A stretch of 6,755 bases of DNA, taken from an uncultured Chloroflexota bacterium. Its GTDB lineage: Bacteria > Chloroflexota > Limnocylindria > Limnocylindrales > CSP1-4. Numbering within the stretch: the stretch's first letter is position 1; every line of letters begins with the position of its first letter. This document shows, one piece after another, positions 1-5,549 of the stretch. The DNA lies in assembly GCA_903928275.1 (NCBI GenBank), contig CAIYQJ010000402.1, positions 1 to 6,755 of the forward strand. Reading direction: 5' to 3'. Below the pieces are notes generated by a model, which saw only the letters and a program-made list of their open reading frames with translations, was not told the DNA's origin and did not search any database. The position numbers and the translations under genes are program-made.

Positions 1-452
1 CCGTCACGCGCGGCCTGGGTCGCGCCGGTGTCGGTGCGGACGAAGGTACCGAACGTGCCCGGCACGCCGGAGGGCGCGGTCACGCTGCCGCCCGGCGCGA
101 CGACGAGCGGCGGCCACGCCGTGAGGCAGCCGGCGGTGCAGATGCTGCCGTTCGCCGGATCCGACGAGAGCGTGTACAGAGTCAGGCCATTCGGGCTCGT
201 GAGGACGGAACCGAGCGTCGCGGTGGTCGCGGTGCCGATCGTGACCGAGACGGGCAGGTCGACCGGCGCCTTCGTGGGGGCGGGCGTGGGCACGACGGGC
301 GGGGGCGTCGGGTACCCGACCGGCGGGGGCGGCGGGTAGTCGATCGCGGCGACCGGCGTGACGGCGACCAGTGATGACACGGCGCCGAGGGCGAGGATGG
401 ACGTGAGGATCCCCGACAGCAGGTAGCGTCGGGCTCGGATCTTGTCGTTCAA
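1..452 (-). CDS. Secreted PF03640-repeat protein (COG4315-like), C-terminus beyond the window
   Basis: This exported protein has 150 complete codons in the window and lacks its C-terminus. The start is a TTG at 452, chosen because GAGG lies 8 nt upstream and the reading frame then opens directly into a signal peptide: basic residues NDKIRARR followed by a hydrophobic stretch at about 11-31 and a likely VAA cleavage near residue 36. A Pro/Val/Thr linker follows (about 40-67). The folded part has the PF03640 pattern: LGSVLTSPNGLTLYTL (about 80-95), C105-TAG-C109, AWPPL at 112-116, then GTFGTFVRTD and the start of the second repeat. The family's molecular function is unknown; members are exported and carry a conserved Cys pair and WPPL motif. 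There is no lipobox Cys, so the protein is probably secreted or anchored by its unseen C-terminus. It resembles the protein at 2787-3416. It lies 238 nt downstream of the exchanger gene on the same strand, so it could have its own promoter. Family assignment is confident; role is unknown. Confidence 0.85.
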   Translation of the reverse strand, partial: MNDKIRARRYLLSGILTSILALGAVSSLVAVTPVAAIDYPPPPPVGYPTPPPVVPTPAPTKAPVDLPVSVTIGTATTATLGSVLTSPNGLTLYTLSSDPANGSICTAGCLTAWPPLVVAPGGSVTAPSGVPGTFGTFVRTDTGATQAARD

Positions 453-690
453 CGCGGTGACCTCATCCAGGCGCCAGCTGGCTCGAGGTCTGCGATCCCG
501 AGCATGGCGGACGTGGGCAGGTACGCCGCGTCGCCTCCGTCGGTTTCCGTCGGGCGTCGGATCAGCTTCCCGCGCCGGGCGCCCCGCGCCCCTCGGCCGG
601 ATGGATCGCGGGGTCCGGCATCGTGGCGGTGCTGGTCGGTGCGTCCCGTCGCTCCGACGCCGGCCTGCCCCGCGGCGATCGAACCCGCGC
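453..690. other. Intergenic leader upstream of the TTG-start secreted protein
   Basis: This 238-nt gap separates the exchanger stop from the TTG start of the next minus-strand gene. I see no convincing gene, tRNA or recognised riboswitch. It contains a perfect 10-bp palindrome, GCCAGCTGGC at 473-482, 21 nt upstream of the TTG, and several CGACGG-type short repeats near 525-560. No U-tract terminator follows the exchanger gene. A long minus-strand open frame across this gap continues antisense-like through the exchanger in another frame and is treated as a shadow. Confidence 0.4.
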
Positions 691-1965
691 TCACTCTGCC
701 GTGGGAGCGTCGATCGCCGAAGCATCTGTCGTCGCCGTCGGTGGCTCCCAGCGTCCGATGCTCGCGAAGATGCCCGGCAGGTAGCCCCGCTTCCGCGCGA
801 GAATGGCGATCGCGACGACCATGTAGATCGCCGAGAACACGAGGCGCACGTCCGTCGTGGGGAACGGGAACTGGAGGATGAACAGGCCGAAGATAGCGGC
901 GGCCTCCCACAGCCCGAACCGCAGGTCGGCGAGGACGGCGAAGGCGAGGAGGGCCTGGGCGCTCGTGAGCAGGAACTCCTCGGTCTGGCGATCGTCGAGC
1001 GGCAACGGGGCGCCTCCCCCGCCGCCGAGCGTGTAGGCGACCCACAGGCTGCCCACCAGCAAGGTCCACTGGTTGACCTTGGCCGAGAGCAGCATCCCGA
1101 GGCCATCCGCGGCATGGAGGCGCCATGCGAAGATCGTGGCGACGATGAGCTCGGGGGCCTCGGACGAGAGCGGGGCAAGCCACTGGACGAGCAGGAACTG
1201 GTCGATGCCGAGCGTCTCCCCGGTGGCCACGAGGCCGTCGGCGAACGGCTTCGCGGCCATGACCACGATCGCCGCGGCGGCGACGAATAGCCCGGTGACG
1301 AGGACGCGCCGCTGGCGCTGGGGCAGCTCGGCGATGTCCGCCGCCACCCCGATCAGCTCGGGCTCGCCGCGCCCCTCGCGGGTGACCCGCCACAGGTAGG
1401 CACCGAAGAGCGCCAGCAGGACGACGGCGTCATACCAGGCGATCGAGCGGGTCAGCGGGATGAGGAAGGCGTAGGCGCTGGCGACCGCGAGGAACGCGAG
1501 CTCCACGCGGTTGCGCGGCGGCAGGACGATCGTCGGCCGCTCTGTCCGCATCGTCGCGGGCACGTCGCCTCCGGTCCCTTTCCCGCGGGACCGGGCGCGC
1601 CGCATCGCCCAGAAGCCCACGAACGCCACCATCGGCCAGCCGATGCCGATCAGCAGCCGGTTCGAGCCGGTCATGTTCGCTGCCGCGAACTGCGCGTAGG
1701 CGGGGTTCGAGCCGGCGGTGAACGAGAAGTAGAGGTCGACCGCGTACTCGGGCAGCACGGCGATCAGGGCGAGGATGGCGATCGCGAGGCTGCCCGAGAT
1801 GTCCACCTGGGCCGCCTCGGCGGCCCATGACAGGAGGACCGCGGACGCGACGACACCCGCGCCGTAGACGAGCACGATGACCCCGGGAGGCAGCTCGGCC
1901 CCGGTCAGCCGCGCGAGGATCGCGGGGAGGGCGAACATCGCCGTGAGCCCGAGACTGCGCCACAT
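691..1965 (-). CDS. CaCA-superfamily cation exchanger (Na+/Ca2+ exchanger-like, PF01699), candidate Mn2+ exporter
   Basis: This 424-aa integral membrane protein has about ten hydrophobic segments and two inverted alpha-type repeats. Alpha-1 has VLPEYAVD at 70-77 and NMTGSNRLLIG at 97-107; alpha-2 has SSEAPELIVA at 267-276 and AKVNQWTLLVG at 295-305. Paired Pro-Glu motifs (E73, E272) are the hallmark of CaCA antiporters, which export divalent cations in exchange for Na+ or H+. A hydrophilic loop (about 122-150) and a cytoplasm-like segment (about 193-220) divide the halves. The ATG at 1965 is preceded by GGAGG with 8 nt spacing. A longer frame starting at 2046 is excluded because its ATG is the conserved GATGAGACC of the riboswitch. 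The upstream yybP-ykoY aptamer implies control by Mn2+, so the substrate is more likely Mn2+ than Ca2+ (inference). Alpha-2 lacks the GN..GSN signature and has K296/N298 there, which could alter ion selectivity or stoichiometry. The tail after residue 405 is hydrophilic. Confidence 0.88.
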   Translation of the reverse strand: MWRSLGLTAMFALPAILARLTGAELPPGVIVLVYGAGVVASAVLLSWAAEAAQVDISGSLAIAILALIAVLPEYAVDLYFSFTAGSNPAYAQFAAANMTGSNRLLIGIGWPMVAFVGFWAMRRARSRGKGTGGDVPATMRTERPTIVLPPRNRVELAFLAVASAYAFLIPLTRSIAWYDAVVLLALFGAYLWRVTREGRGEPELIGVAADIAELPQRQRRVLVTGLFVAAAAIVVMAAKPFADGLVATGETLGIDQFLLVQWLAPLSSEAPELIVATIFAWRLHAADGLGMLLSAKVNQWTLLVGSLWVAYTLGGGGGAPLPLDDRQTEEFLLTSAQALLAFAVLADLRFGLWEAAAIFGLFILQFPFPTTDVRLVFSAIYMVVAIAILARKRGYLPGIFASIGRWEPPTATTDASAIDAPTAE

Positions 1966-1968
1966 GTT

Positions 1969-1996
1969 CGACACCTCCGCTTCCTGTGAGGTGTCG
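1969..1996 (-). promoter_or_regulatory. Shine-Dalgarno-sequestering hairpin of the exchanger gene
   Basis: On the transcript CGACACCTC (1996-1988) is a perfect 9-bp complement of GAGGTGTCG (1977-1969), with a 10-nt loop. The right arm contains most of the GGAGG ribosome binding site used by the ATG at 1965. Folding would hide the site from ribosomes. A nearby TCGCC/GGCGA pairing (2014-2010 with 1998-1994) shares bases with the left arm and could act as an anti-sequester. The inverted repeat is seen directly; the regulatory role is inferred from its position below a riboswitch. Confidence 0.65.
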
Positions 1997-2012
1997 CCCC
2001 GGGGGTGCGGCG

Positions 2013-2039
2013 AAACCTCGACCAGTGAGCTGGTCGAAG
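2013..2039 (-). terminator. Riboswitch-controlled terminator-like hairpin
   Basis: CTTCGACCAG (2039-2030) pairs with CTGGTCGAGG (2025-2016) over 10 bp with one G-U pair and a CTCA tetraloop, followed by TTT (2015-2013). The left arm reuses CTTCG of the aptamer's P1 3' strand, so P1 and this hairpin cannot form together. That is the layout of a transcription-attenuation expression platform in which ligand-bound aptamer prevents the terminator. The U-tract is short, so termination may be weak; it could serve mainly as an anti-P1 element. Confidence 0.6.
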
Positions 2040-2135
2040 GTCTCATCCGCCTCGCGGTGAGGTGGGGGACCGGGCCGAAGCCGGTGTGTCGATCTCCCCT
2101 GGTCGCCGGGGTGGCGACCGGACTACTCCCCTTCG
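2035..2135 (-). promoter_or_regulatory. yybP-ykoY (Mn2+) riboswitch aptamer
   Basis: The leader of the exchanger gene has the yybP-ykoY architecture. P1 is CGAAGG (2135-2130) pairing with CCTTCG (2040-2035). The near-invariant GGAGTAG follows P1 directly (2129-2123), giving the diagnostic AAGGGGAGTAG. Next is P2, GGTCGCC/GGCGACC (2119-2113 with 2107-2101). A second arm closed by GGGGA/TCCCC (2099-2095 with 2069-2065) carries the conserved CACCGGCTT (2086-2078). A small CCTC/GAGG hairpin follows, and then GATGAGACC (2047-2039) leads into the 3' strand of P1. Known members bind Mn2+ where the two internal loops dock and usually switch on metal export genes. The match rests on motif and helix order read by eye, without a covariance-model score. 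Confidence 0.87.
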
Positions 2136-2141
2136 GCGGCC

Positions 2142-2147
2142 AGTGTA
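2142..2147 (-). promoter_or_regulatory. Possible -10 element for the riboswitch transcript
   Basis: TACACT (2147-2142) fits a TANNNT -10 hexamer and would start transcription about 7 nt downstream, right at the first P1 base of the aptamer (2135). No clear -35 hexamer is visible 16-18 nt upstream; that stretch is GC-only. The good fit with the aptamer edge is the main support. Confidence 0.35.
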
Positions 2148-2174
2148 CCCGGGCCGACGTCCGGCGCGGCGACC

Positions 2175-2198
2175 GTCGGGGTCGCGACCCGCCCCGAC
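2175..2198 (-). terminator. GC-rich hairpin after the cupredoxin gene
   Basis: GTCGGGG (2198-2192) pairs with CCCCGAC (2181-2175) over 7 bp with a 10-nt loop; the self-complementary GGGTCGCGACCC inside offers an alternative fold. It lies 36 nt past the cupredoxin stop and just before the putative riboswitch promoter, a fitting place for a terminator. There is no U-tract, so it may be only a 3'-end stabilising structure. Confidence 0.35.
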
Positions 2199-2233
2199 GC
2201 GCGGAGCGCAGCCCAGACCGCCCCGCCGGCCGT

Positions 2234-2629
2234 TCACTGGACGACGACGGTCCCCGTCATCGAAGCGTGGATGGAGCAGTGGTAGGCGAACGTGCCCGCC
2301 GTGGAGAACGTCTGGCTGAACATGGCGCCGGTCCCGAGCGTGCCGCTCGTGAACGAGCCGTCGTCGGCCGCGACGGTGTGACCGGCGCTGTCCGTGTTGG
2401 TCCAGGTGACGGTCGTCCCGACGGGGACCGTGATCGTCGCCGGCTGGAAGCTGAAGTTCGCGACCGTCACGGCGCTGCCGGCCGCGGCCGGCAGCGCTGA
2501 GGCCGACGGTGCTGCGGCCGACGGCACGACGGACGGCGGTGCAGTCGGAGCCGCGGTCGAGGCCGCCGAACAGGCGGCGGTCGCCAGGATGACGATGAAT
2601 GCCAGGGTCGCGAGTCGAGCGTGGTGCAT
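2234..2629 (-). CDS. Cupredoxin lipoprotein with amicyanin-type type-1 copper site
   Basis: This 131-aa protein is a small exported blue-copper protein of the plastocyanin/amicyanin family. Residues 2-19 form a short lipoprotein signal peptide ending LATAAC, with lipobox Cys20 as the likely lipidated residue. An Ala/Pro/Ser-rich spacer (about 21-52) holds the domain away from the membrane. The cupredoxin domain (about 53-131) has VTVANFSFQPATITVPVG, TVTWTN and all four expected copper ligands: H84 in AGHTV, then C118, H121 and M124 in HCSIHASM, with the C-x2-H-x2-M spacing seen in amicyanin. Such proteins shuttle electrons or bind copper at the outer face of the membrane. The ATG at 2629 has GGAG 8 nt upstream and opens directly into the signal peptide; an upstream in-frame ATG at 2740 lies within an intergenic hairpin and is rejected. 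The redox partner is not in the window. The PF03640 gene lies just upstream on the same strand, suggesting a common transcript interrupted by structured RNA. Confidence 0.92.
   Translation of the reverse strand: MHHARLATLAFIVILATAACSAASTAAPTAPPSVVPSAAAPSASALPAAAGSAVTVANFSFQPATITVPVGTTVTWTNTDSAGHTVAADDGSFTSGTLGTGAMFSQTFSTAGTFAYHCSIHASMTGTVVVQ
2472..2497. repeat. 26-bp perfect palindrome inside the cupredoxin gene
   Basis: Both 13-bp halves (GCGCTGCCGGCCG and its exact complement) are contiguous with no spacer. It encodes the Ala/Gly/Pro residues at the junction between the lipoprotein spacer and the copper domain. At this GC content short palindromes are common, but 26 bp without a mismatch is notable. 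It could be a DNA-level element or a by-product of GC-rich codon use. Confidence 0.6.
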
Positions 2630-2686
2630 CGCGGGTTCTCCAAGGGGGTCGGGCGGGCAGTCCGTCCGGTGTGCCTTCAACGGGCG

Positions 2687-2750
2687 CGACCTCGCGTTCC
2701 AGGGGGGAGGAACGCGAGGTCGGGCAGGGGACGATGCCACCTGCCCGACC
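2687..2750 (-). promoter_or_regulatory. Two overlapping perfect hairpins between the PF03640 and cupredoxin genes
   Basis: In transcript order, hairpin A pairs GGTCGGGCAGG (2750-2740) with CCTGCCCGACC (2728-2718), 11 bp. Hairpin B pairs CGACCTCGCGTTCC (2722-2709) with GGAACGCGAGGTCG (2700-2687), 14 bp. They share 2718-2722, so the full forms exclude one another. A third partial copy of the A right arm lies at 2660-2647, just before the cupredoxin ribosome site. The structure sits 36 nt past one stop and 57 nt before the next start. It lacks U-tracts, so it may be an attenuator, processing site or mRNA stabiliser rather than a plain terminator. Confidence 0.6.
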
Positions 2751-2786
2751 AGGTCGCTCAGGCGATGGGAGGATGTCGGGGCCGCG

Positions 2787-3416
2787 TCAGGTGCGCGCCA
2801 CCGCCATATGACGGAGGGCCCCGGCGAAGCCGATGACTGCGACGCTCGCGAGAAGCAGGACCGGCAGCGGGCTGTCGGCCGGCGACCGACCGTGATCGCC
2901 GGGAGCAGTCGACGTCGGGGGCGGCGTGGCCGCGGGTGACGTCGCGGCCTGCGGAGCCGCCGTCGGTGCCGCCGTCGCGGACGGCACCGACGCGGTCAGG
3001 ACCACGGCCTGCCAGCCCGGGTAGATGCCATTGGCGTCGCCCGGCGCCGTGTCGTTGGCGAAGAAGTAGAGTGGCTTCCCGTCATACGTCACCTGGATCG
3101 CGCCGTTGTCAGCGCGGGTGATCGTGGCGAGCGTGCCGGTGACACCGGACCCGCCGGCCGGGGTCGCGCCTGCGGCAACGGTGAGAGCGGGCCACCTCGT
3201 GAGGCACCCGCCGGTGCATGCGCTGGTCCCGCTCCCGGCGACGTCCTTGTCGAACGTGTAGACGGTCATGCCGTTGCTGCTGGCGACCAGGAGCATCCCG
3301 TGCGTTCCGATCACCTTTCCCGAGACGACCTGGACATCTGCGGCGGATGCGATGCCCGGCACCGCGAGAGCGACGAGGATCGCGGCCGTGGCGACGATGG
3401 CGAGCCGATGCTTCAC
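2787..3416 (-). CDS. Exported PF03640-repeat protein with C-terminal membrane anchor
   Basis: This 209-aa protein starts at a GTG (3416) with GGAG 7 nt upstream and a clean Sec signal peptide directly after it (basic KHR, hydrophobic 5-22, cleavage near ASA-AD at 25/26); the longer open frame upstream has no such features. Repeat one spans about 37-80: GMLLVASSNGMTVYTFDKD, C67-TGG-C71, RWPAL. Repeat two spans about 92-135: GTLATITRADNG, IQVTYDGKPLYFFANDTAPGD. A Pro/Ala/Thr/Ser linker (145-182) then leads to one membrane helix at about 184-200 and a basic RHMAVART tail, so the domain is displayed outside and anchored by its C-terminus. No LPxTG sortase motif is present (SPLPV only). Function of the family is not established; many members lie beside sigma/anti-sigma pairs or redox proteins. 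Here the anti-sigma gene is 262 nt upstream and the cupredoxin gene follows, so it is a plausible target of the sigma factor. Confidence 0.88.
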   Translation of the reverse strand: MKHRLAIVATAAILVALAVPGIASAADVQVVSGKVIGTHGMLLVASSNGMTVYTFDKDVAGSGTSACTGGCLTRWPALTVAAGATPAGGSGVTGTLATITRADNGAIQVTYDGKPLYFFANDTAPGDANGIYPGWQAVVLTASVPSATAAPTAAPQAATSPAATPPPTSTAPGDHGRSPADSPLPVLLLASVAVIGFAGALRHMAVART

Positions 3417-3480
3417 GTGTGATCTCCACTGAGCGTGCGCTTGTGCTGGCACGGTAGGCGGTACTACGTCCCCGTGGCCG

Positions 3481-3507
3481 CGGCGGATCTCGCGATGGAT
3501 CTCGCCG
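3481..3507 (-). repeat. Paired GCGAGATCC direct repeats upstream of the PF03640 gene
   Basis: GCGAGATCC occurs at 3505-3497 and 3493-3485, 12 nt apart, bracketed by CGGCG and CGCCG. The pair lies about 65-90 nt before the GTG start of the anchored PF03640 gene, within the 262-nt gap that must hold its promoter. Spacing of about one helical turn fits a regulator binding twice on one face. No -35/-10 pair could be assigned with confidence in the gap. Confidence 0.35.
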
Positions 3508-3678
3508 CGGGTCCCGGGTGATCGGATCGGCCCGTCGCAGAGGCAAGCCCGTCGCACCCTGCCGACGCACCGCGGCGAGGCGACGCGAGCGCCGTCGGCC
3601 AAGCCAGGGCGCGGCCGCGGGCCCGAGGACGCGGAGGACGAGGCAGCGCGACCGCCGGGGGGCTGTCTGCCGGGTCGT

Positions 3679-4569
3679 TCAGAAGGCCGCGACGAGGACC
3701 GGCGGGCCGGCCACGCCGCCGGCAGCCGGCTCCAGGCTCACGCCGAGACGCTCGCCCGGGGCGATGCCGCCGCCCCACCCGGCCAGGCTGCCGGCCCAGT
3801 ACGCGGTCGATCCGCTGAAGATCATCTCGCCGATGGCGGTCCGGCTCCCGCCGGCCTCCAGCCAGCAGCGGTAGACGAACCCGGCGGGCGGCGCGTCGAG
3901 GGCGCGCGTCACGACGACGATGTCGCCGCTCGACGGGCCGAACGCGACGCTCCCCGCAGTGGCGCCGTTCGGCGACGTGAGCGCGGCCGTCTGATGGCCC
4001 TGCTCCTGGAGGATCCCGTCGAGTTGCGACACCACGGCGGCGAGGTCGCGTGCCTCTGCCTGCGCCGACTCGAGCTGTCGGCCGCGGTCGACGAGGAGGC
4101 CGGCCCCCGTGACGAGGAGTGCGACCGCCGCCGCGATGGCGAGCCATGCCGGCAGCATGCGACGCGCTCCGCCGGAGGGTGCGCGGCCCGCGTGCGCGGC
4201 GAATGCCGGCGGGACGATCTCGGCGGGCCGTGGCGTCGCCACGCCCGCGGAGCGCACGGACGCGAGGGTCCGCTCCCGGAGATCGGGCGGTGGCGCGACC
4301 GAGGTCGATCCGGCATCCGCCGTCGCGTACCCGCTCAGCGAGGAGCGGGGCTCGTCATCGGCGCCGGCCGTCGCCGTGTCGAGCAGCCCCAACGTCCGCC
4401 GCCAGGCGACCAGCTCGGACGCGCACTCCGGGCACGTCGCGATGTGGTCGAGGAGGGCGGCGTCGGCGGCCGTCATGCTCCCGGCCCCGACGGGACCGGC
4501 AAGCAGGCGGAGGCGGGCAGGTTCGAGGGCGAGATCCGCGAGATCGGACCGGGCTTCAGCGTGATCCAT
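3679..4569 (-). CDS. Membrane-bound anti-sigma factor with zinc finger and RskA-type C-terminal domain
   Basis: This 296-aa single-pass membrane protein should hold the neighbouring ECF sigma factor inactive at the membrane. The N-terminal cytoplasmic part has the zinc anti-sigma signature H-x3-C-x2-C in HIATCPEC (H42, C46, C49). A low-complexity linker (about 65-137) leads to one membrane helix (about 138-160, LPAWLAIAAAVALLVTGAGL). A short coiled coil follows (DRGRQLESAQAEARDLAAVV...), then an extracytoplasmic RskA-like domain (about 204-296) with FVYRCWLEAGG and the closing LGVSLEPAAGG motif. Release is normally by proteolysis of the anti-sigma factor. Two adjacent ATGs exist (4572, 4569); the second is preferred because GGAG then sits 6 nt upstream rather than 3. 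It overlaps the sigma gene end by 14 nt, which points to translational coupling. What the outer domain senses is not visible. Confidence 0.9.
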   Translation of the reverse strand: MDHAEARSDLADLALEPARLRLLAGPVGAGSMTAADAALLDHIATCPECASELVAWRRTLGLLDTATAGADDEPRSSLSGYATADAGSTSVAPPPDLRERTLASVRSAGVATPRPAEIVPPAFAAHAGRAPSGGARRMLPAWLAIAAAVALLVTGAGLLVDRGRQLESAQAEARDLAAVVSQLDGILQEQGHQTAALTSPNGATAGSVAFGPSSGDIVVVTRALDAPPAGFVYRCWLEAGGSRTAIGEMIFSGSTAYWAGSLAGWGGGIAPGERLGVSLEPAAGGVAGPPVLVAAF

Positions 4570-5413
4570 CATCGTCTCCCTCGACGCTCGCCCGAGCAGC
4601 CGCCTCCGGCGGGACGAATGCGACGGGTGCCACGTCGGGGACTCCTTCCAGCAGTGATCTCAGCGTCGAGAAGGCTCGCCGCGTCCGTGTCTTCACGGTG
4701 CCGAGCGGCCACCCGAGGCGAGCCGCGATCTCCGATTGCGAGAGGCCATCGTCGTAGGCGAGCGCCAGGACCTGGCGTTCCTGCGGGGACAGCCCGCCGA
4801 GGGCCGAGCGGACGACCGCGGTGAGCCATCGTCGAGCGGCCGTTGCCTCCGGATCCCCATCCTCGGACGGCGTCATGACGGGCCGGCCCGACGCGAAGAG
4901 GCGCTCCTCGGCCTCGGTCTCGGACGCCCCATCGGCGGTCGGGCTCGGATGGACGATGACCGGTCGCCTGGCCGCGGCGCGGAGCCGGTCGATGGCGCGG
5001 TTCCGGGCGATCGCCAGGATCCAGCCCTTGAGGCTCCCGGACTCCGGCTCATAGCGGTCGGCCTGCCGCCAGACGGCCAGGTACGCTTCCTGGACGATGT
5101 CGGCTGCGGCCTCGCGGTCGTTGTTGAGGAACCGGACGACCGACCCGAACACGGCGTCGATCGTGCGGTCGTACACGAGAGCGAAGGCGGCCTCGTCGCC
5201 GGCCGCCACGCGGGCCATGAGGTCCCCGTCTGTGGGACCCGAGTCGGCGTGGGCGTCCGACGTCACCGCCCAGCTCTCGAGCGGGACCGAGCCACCGCCG
5301 GTCGTGGCACCACGAGCTCCGGGCCGTTCGATCGGACGTCGGCTCGTGTCACCTGCCCGACCCCACGAGGGATCCGGCCCGAGGGCGAGCATGCGGACGA
5401 TGTCTCGGGACAT
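4556..5413 (-). CDS. ECF-type RNA polymerase sigma factor, SigK/ECF19-like
   Basis: This 285-aa protein has the two domains of group-4 sigma factors. Sigma-2 is at about 64-150 (DLMARVAAGDEAAFALVYDR, then the -10 recognition helix region DIVQEAYLAVWRQADRYEPESGSLKGWILAIARNRAIDRLR). Sigma-4 is at about 196-255 (ALGGLSPQERQVLALAYDDGLSQSEIAARLGWPLGTVKTRTRRA, a helix-turn-helix for the -35 element). It directs RNA polymerase to a small regulon that probably includes itself. The start at 5413 has AGGTG just upstream; the preceding 60 residues are low-complexity, so GTG at 5266 is an alternative start giving a more usual length. The linker between domains (about 151-195) is long and acidic. It contains no cysteine at all, so the disulfide switch described for mycobacterial SigK is absent. 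The SigK-like label rests on the RskA-type partner and the general sequence look; the ECF class itself is firm. Confidence 0.92.
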   Translation of the reverse strand: MSRDIVRMLALGPDPSWGRAGDTSRRPIERPGARGATTGGGSVPLESWAVTSDAHADSGPTDGDLMARVAAGDEAAFALVYDRTIDAVFGSVVRFLNNDREAAADIVQEAYLAVWRQADRYEPESGSLKGWILAIARNRAIDRLRAAARRPVIVHPSPTADGASETEAEERLFASGRPVMTPSEDGDPEATAARRWLTAVVRSALGGLSPQERQVLALAYDDGLSQSEIAARLGWPLGTVKTRTRRAFSTLRSLLEGVPDVAPVAFVPPEAAARASVEGDDDGSR

Positions 5414-5443
5414 CGTTCACCTGCCCTGACCCGGCAACCGACC

Positions 5444-5453
5444 CACAGCTGTG
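5444..5453. promoter_or_regulatory. CACAGCTGTG palindrome in the sigma factor promoter region
   Basis: A perfect 10-bp palindrome lies 30 nt upstream of the sigma ATG and between it and the plus-strand PF03640 remnant. The position suits an operator in a divergent promoter. A CCATC motif further upstream (on the minus strand near 5466-5470) resembles half of the SigK -35 element, but I could not place a matching -10, so no autoregulatory promoter is called. Confidence 0.3.
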
Positions 5454-5549
5454 CGCCACCCGGAGATGGTGACACTTCTTGGACTGGTCCCGTCATGAGC
5501 GCCGGCCAGCGGCAGGCGATACCTCCACGCGGCCAGGCCGCCGCCGGTC

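Noticed and set aside
453..560. Possible riboswitch (ydaO/c-di-AMP-like fragments such as GATCCG and ACGGAGG) before the TTG-start gene
   Set aside because: Only short, common GC-rich fragments match; the order of helices and conserved core segments could not be found.
449..1393. Minus-strand open frame of 314 codons overlapping the exchanger
   Set aside because: Arg/Pro/Gly-rich with no domain pattern; it is another frame of the exchanger gene.
1966..2046. Extended 451-residue start of the exchanger at 2046
   Set aside because: The ATG is part of the conserved GATGAGACC of the riboswitch, and the added residues are hydrophilic with no family match; the ATG at 1965 has a strong ribosome site.
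2787..2880. Sortase LPxTG anchor at the C-terminus of the PF03640 protein
   Set aside because: The segment before the membrane helix reads SPLPV with no LPxTG; a simple membrane anchor explains it.
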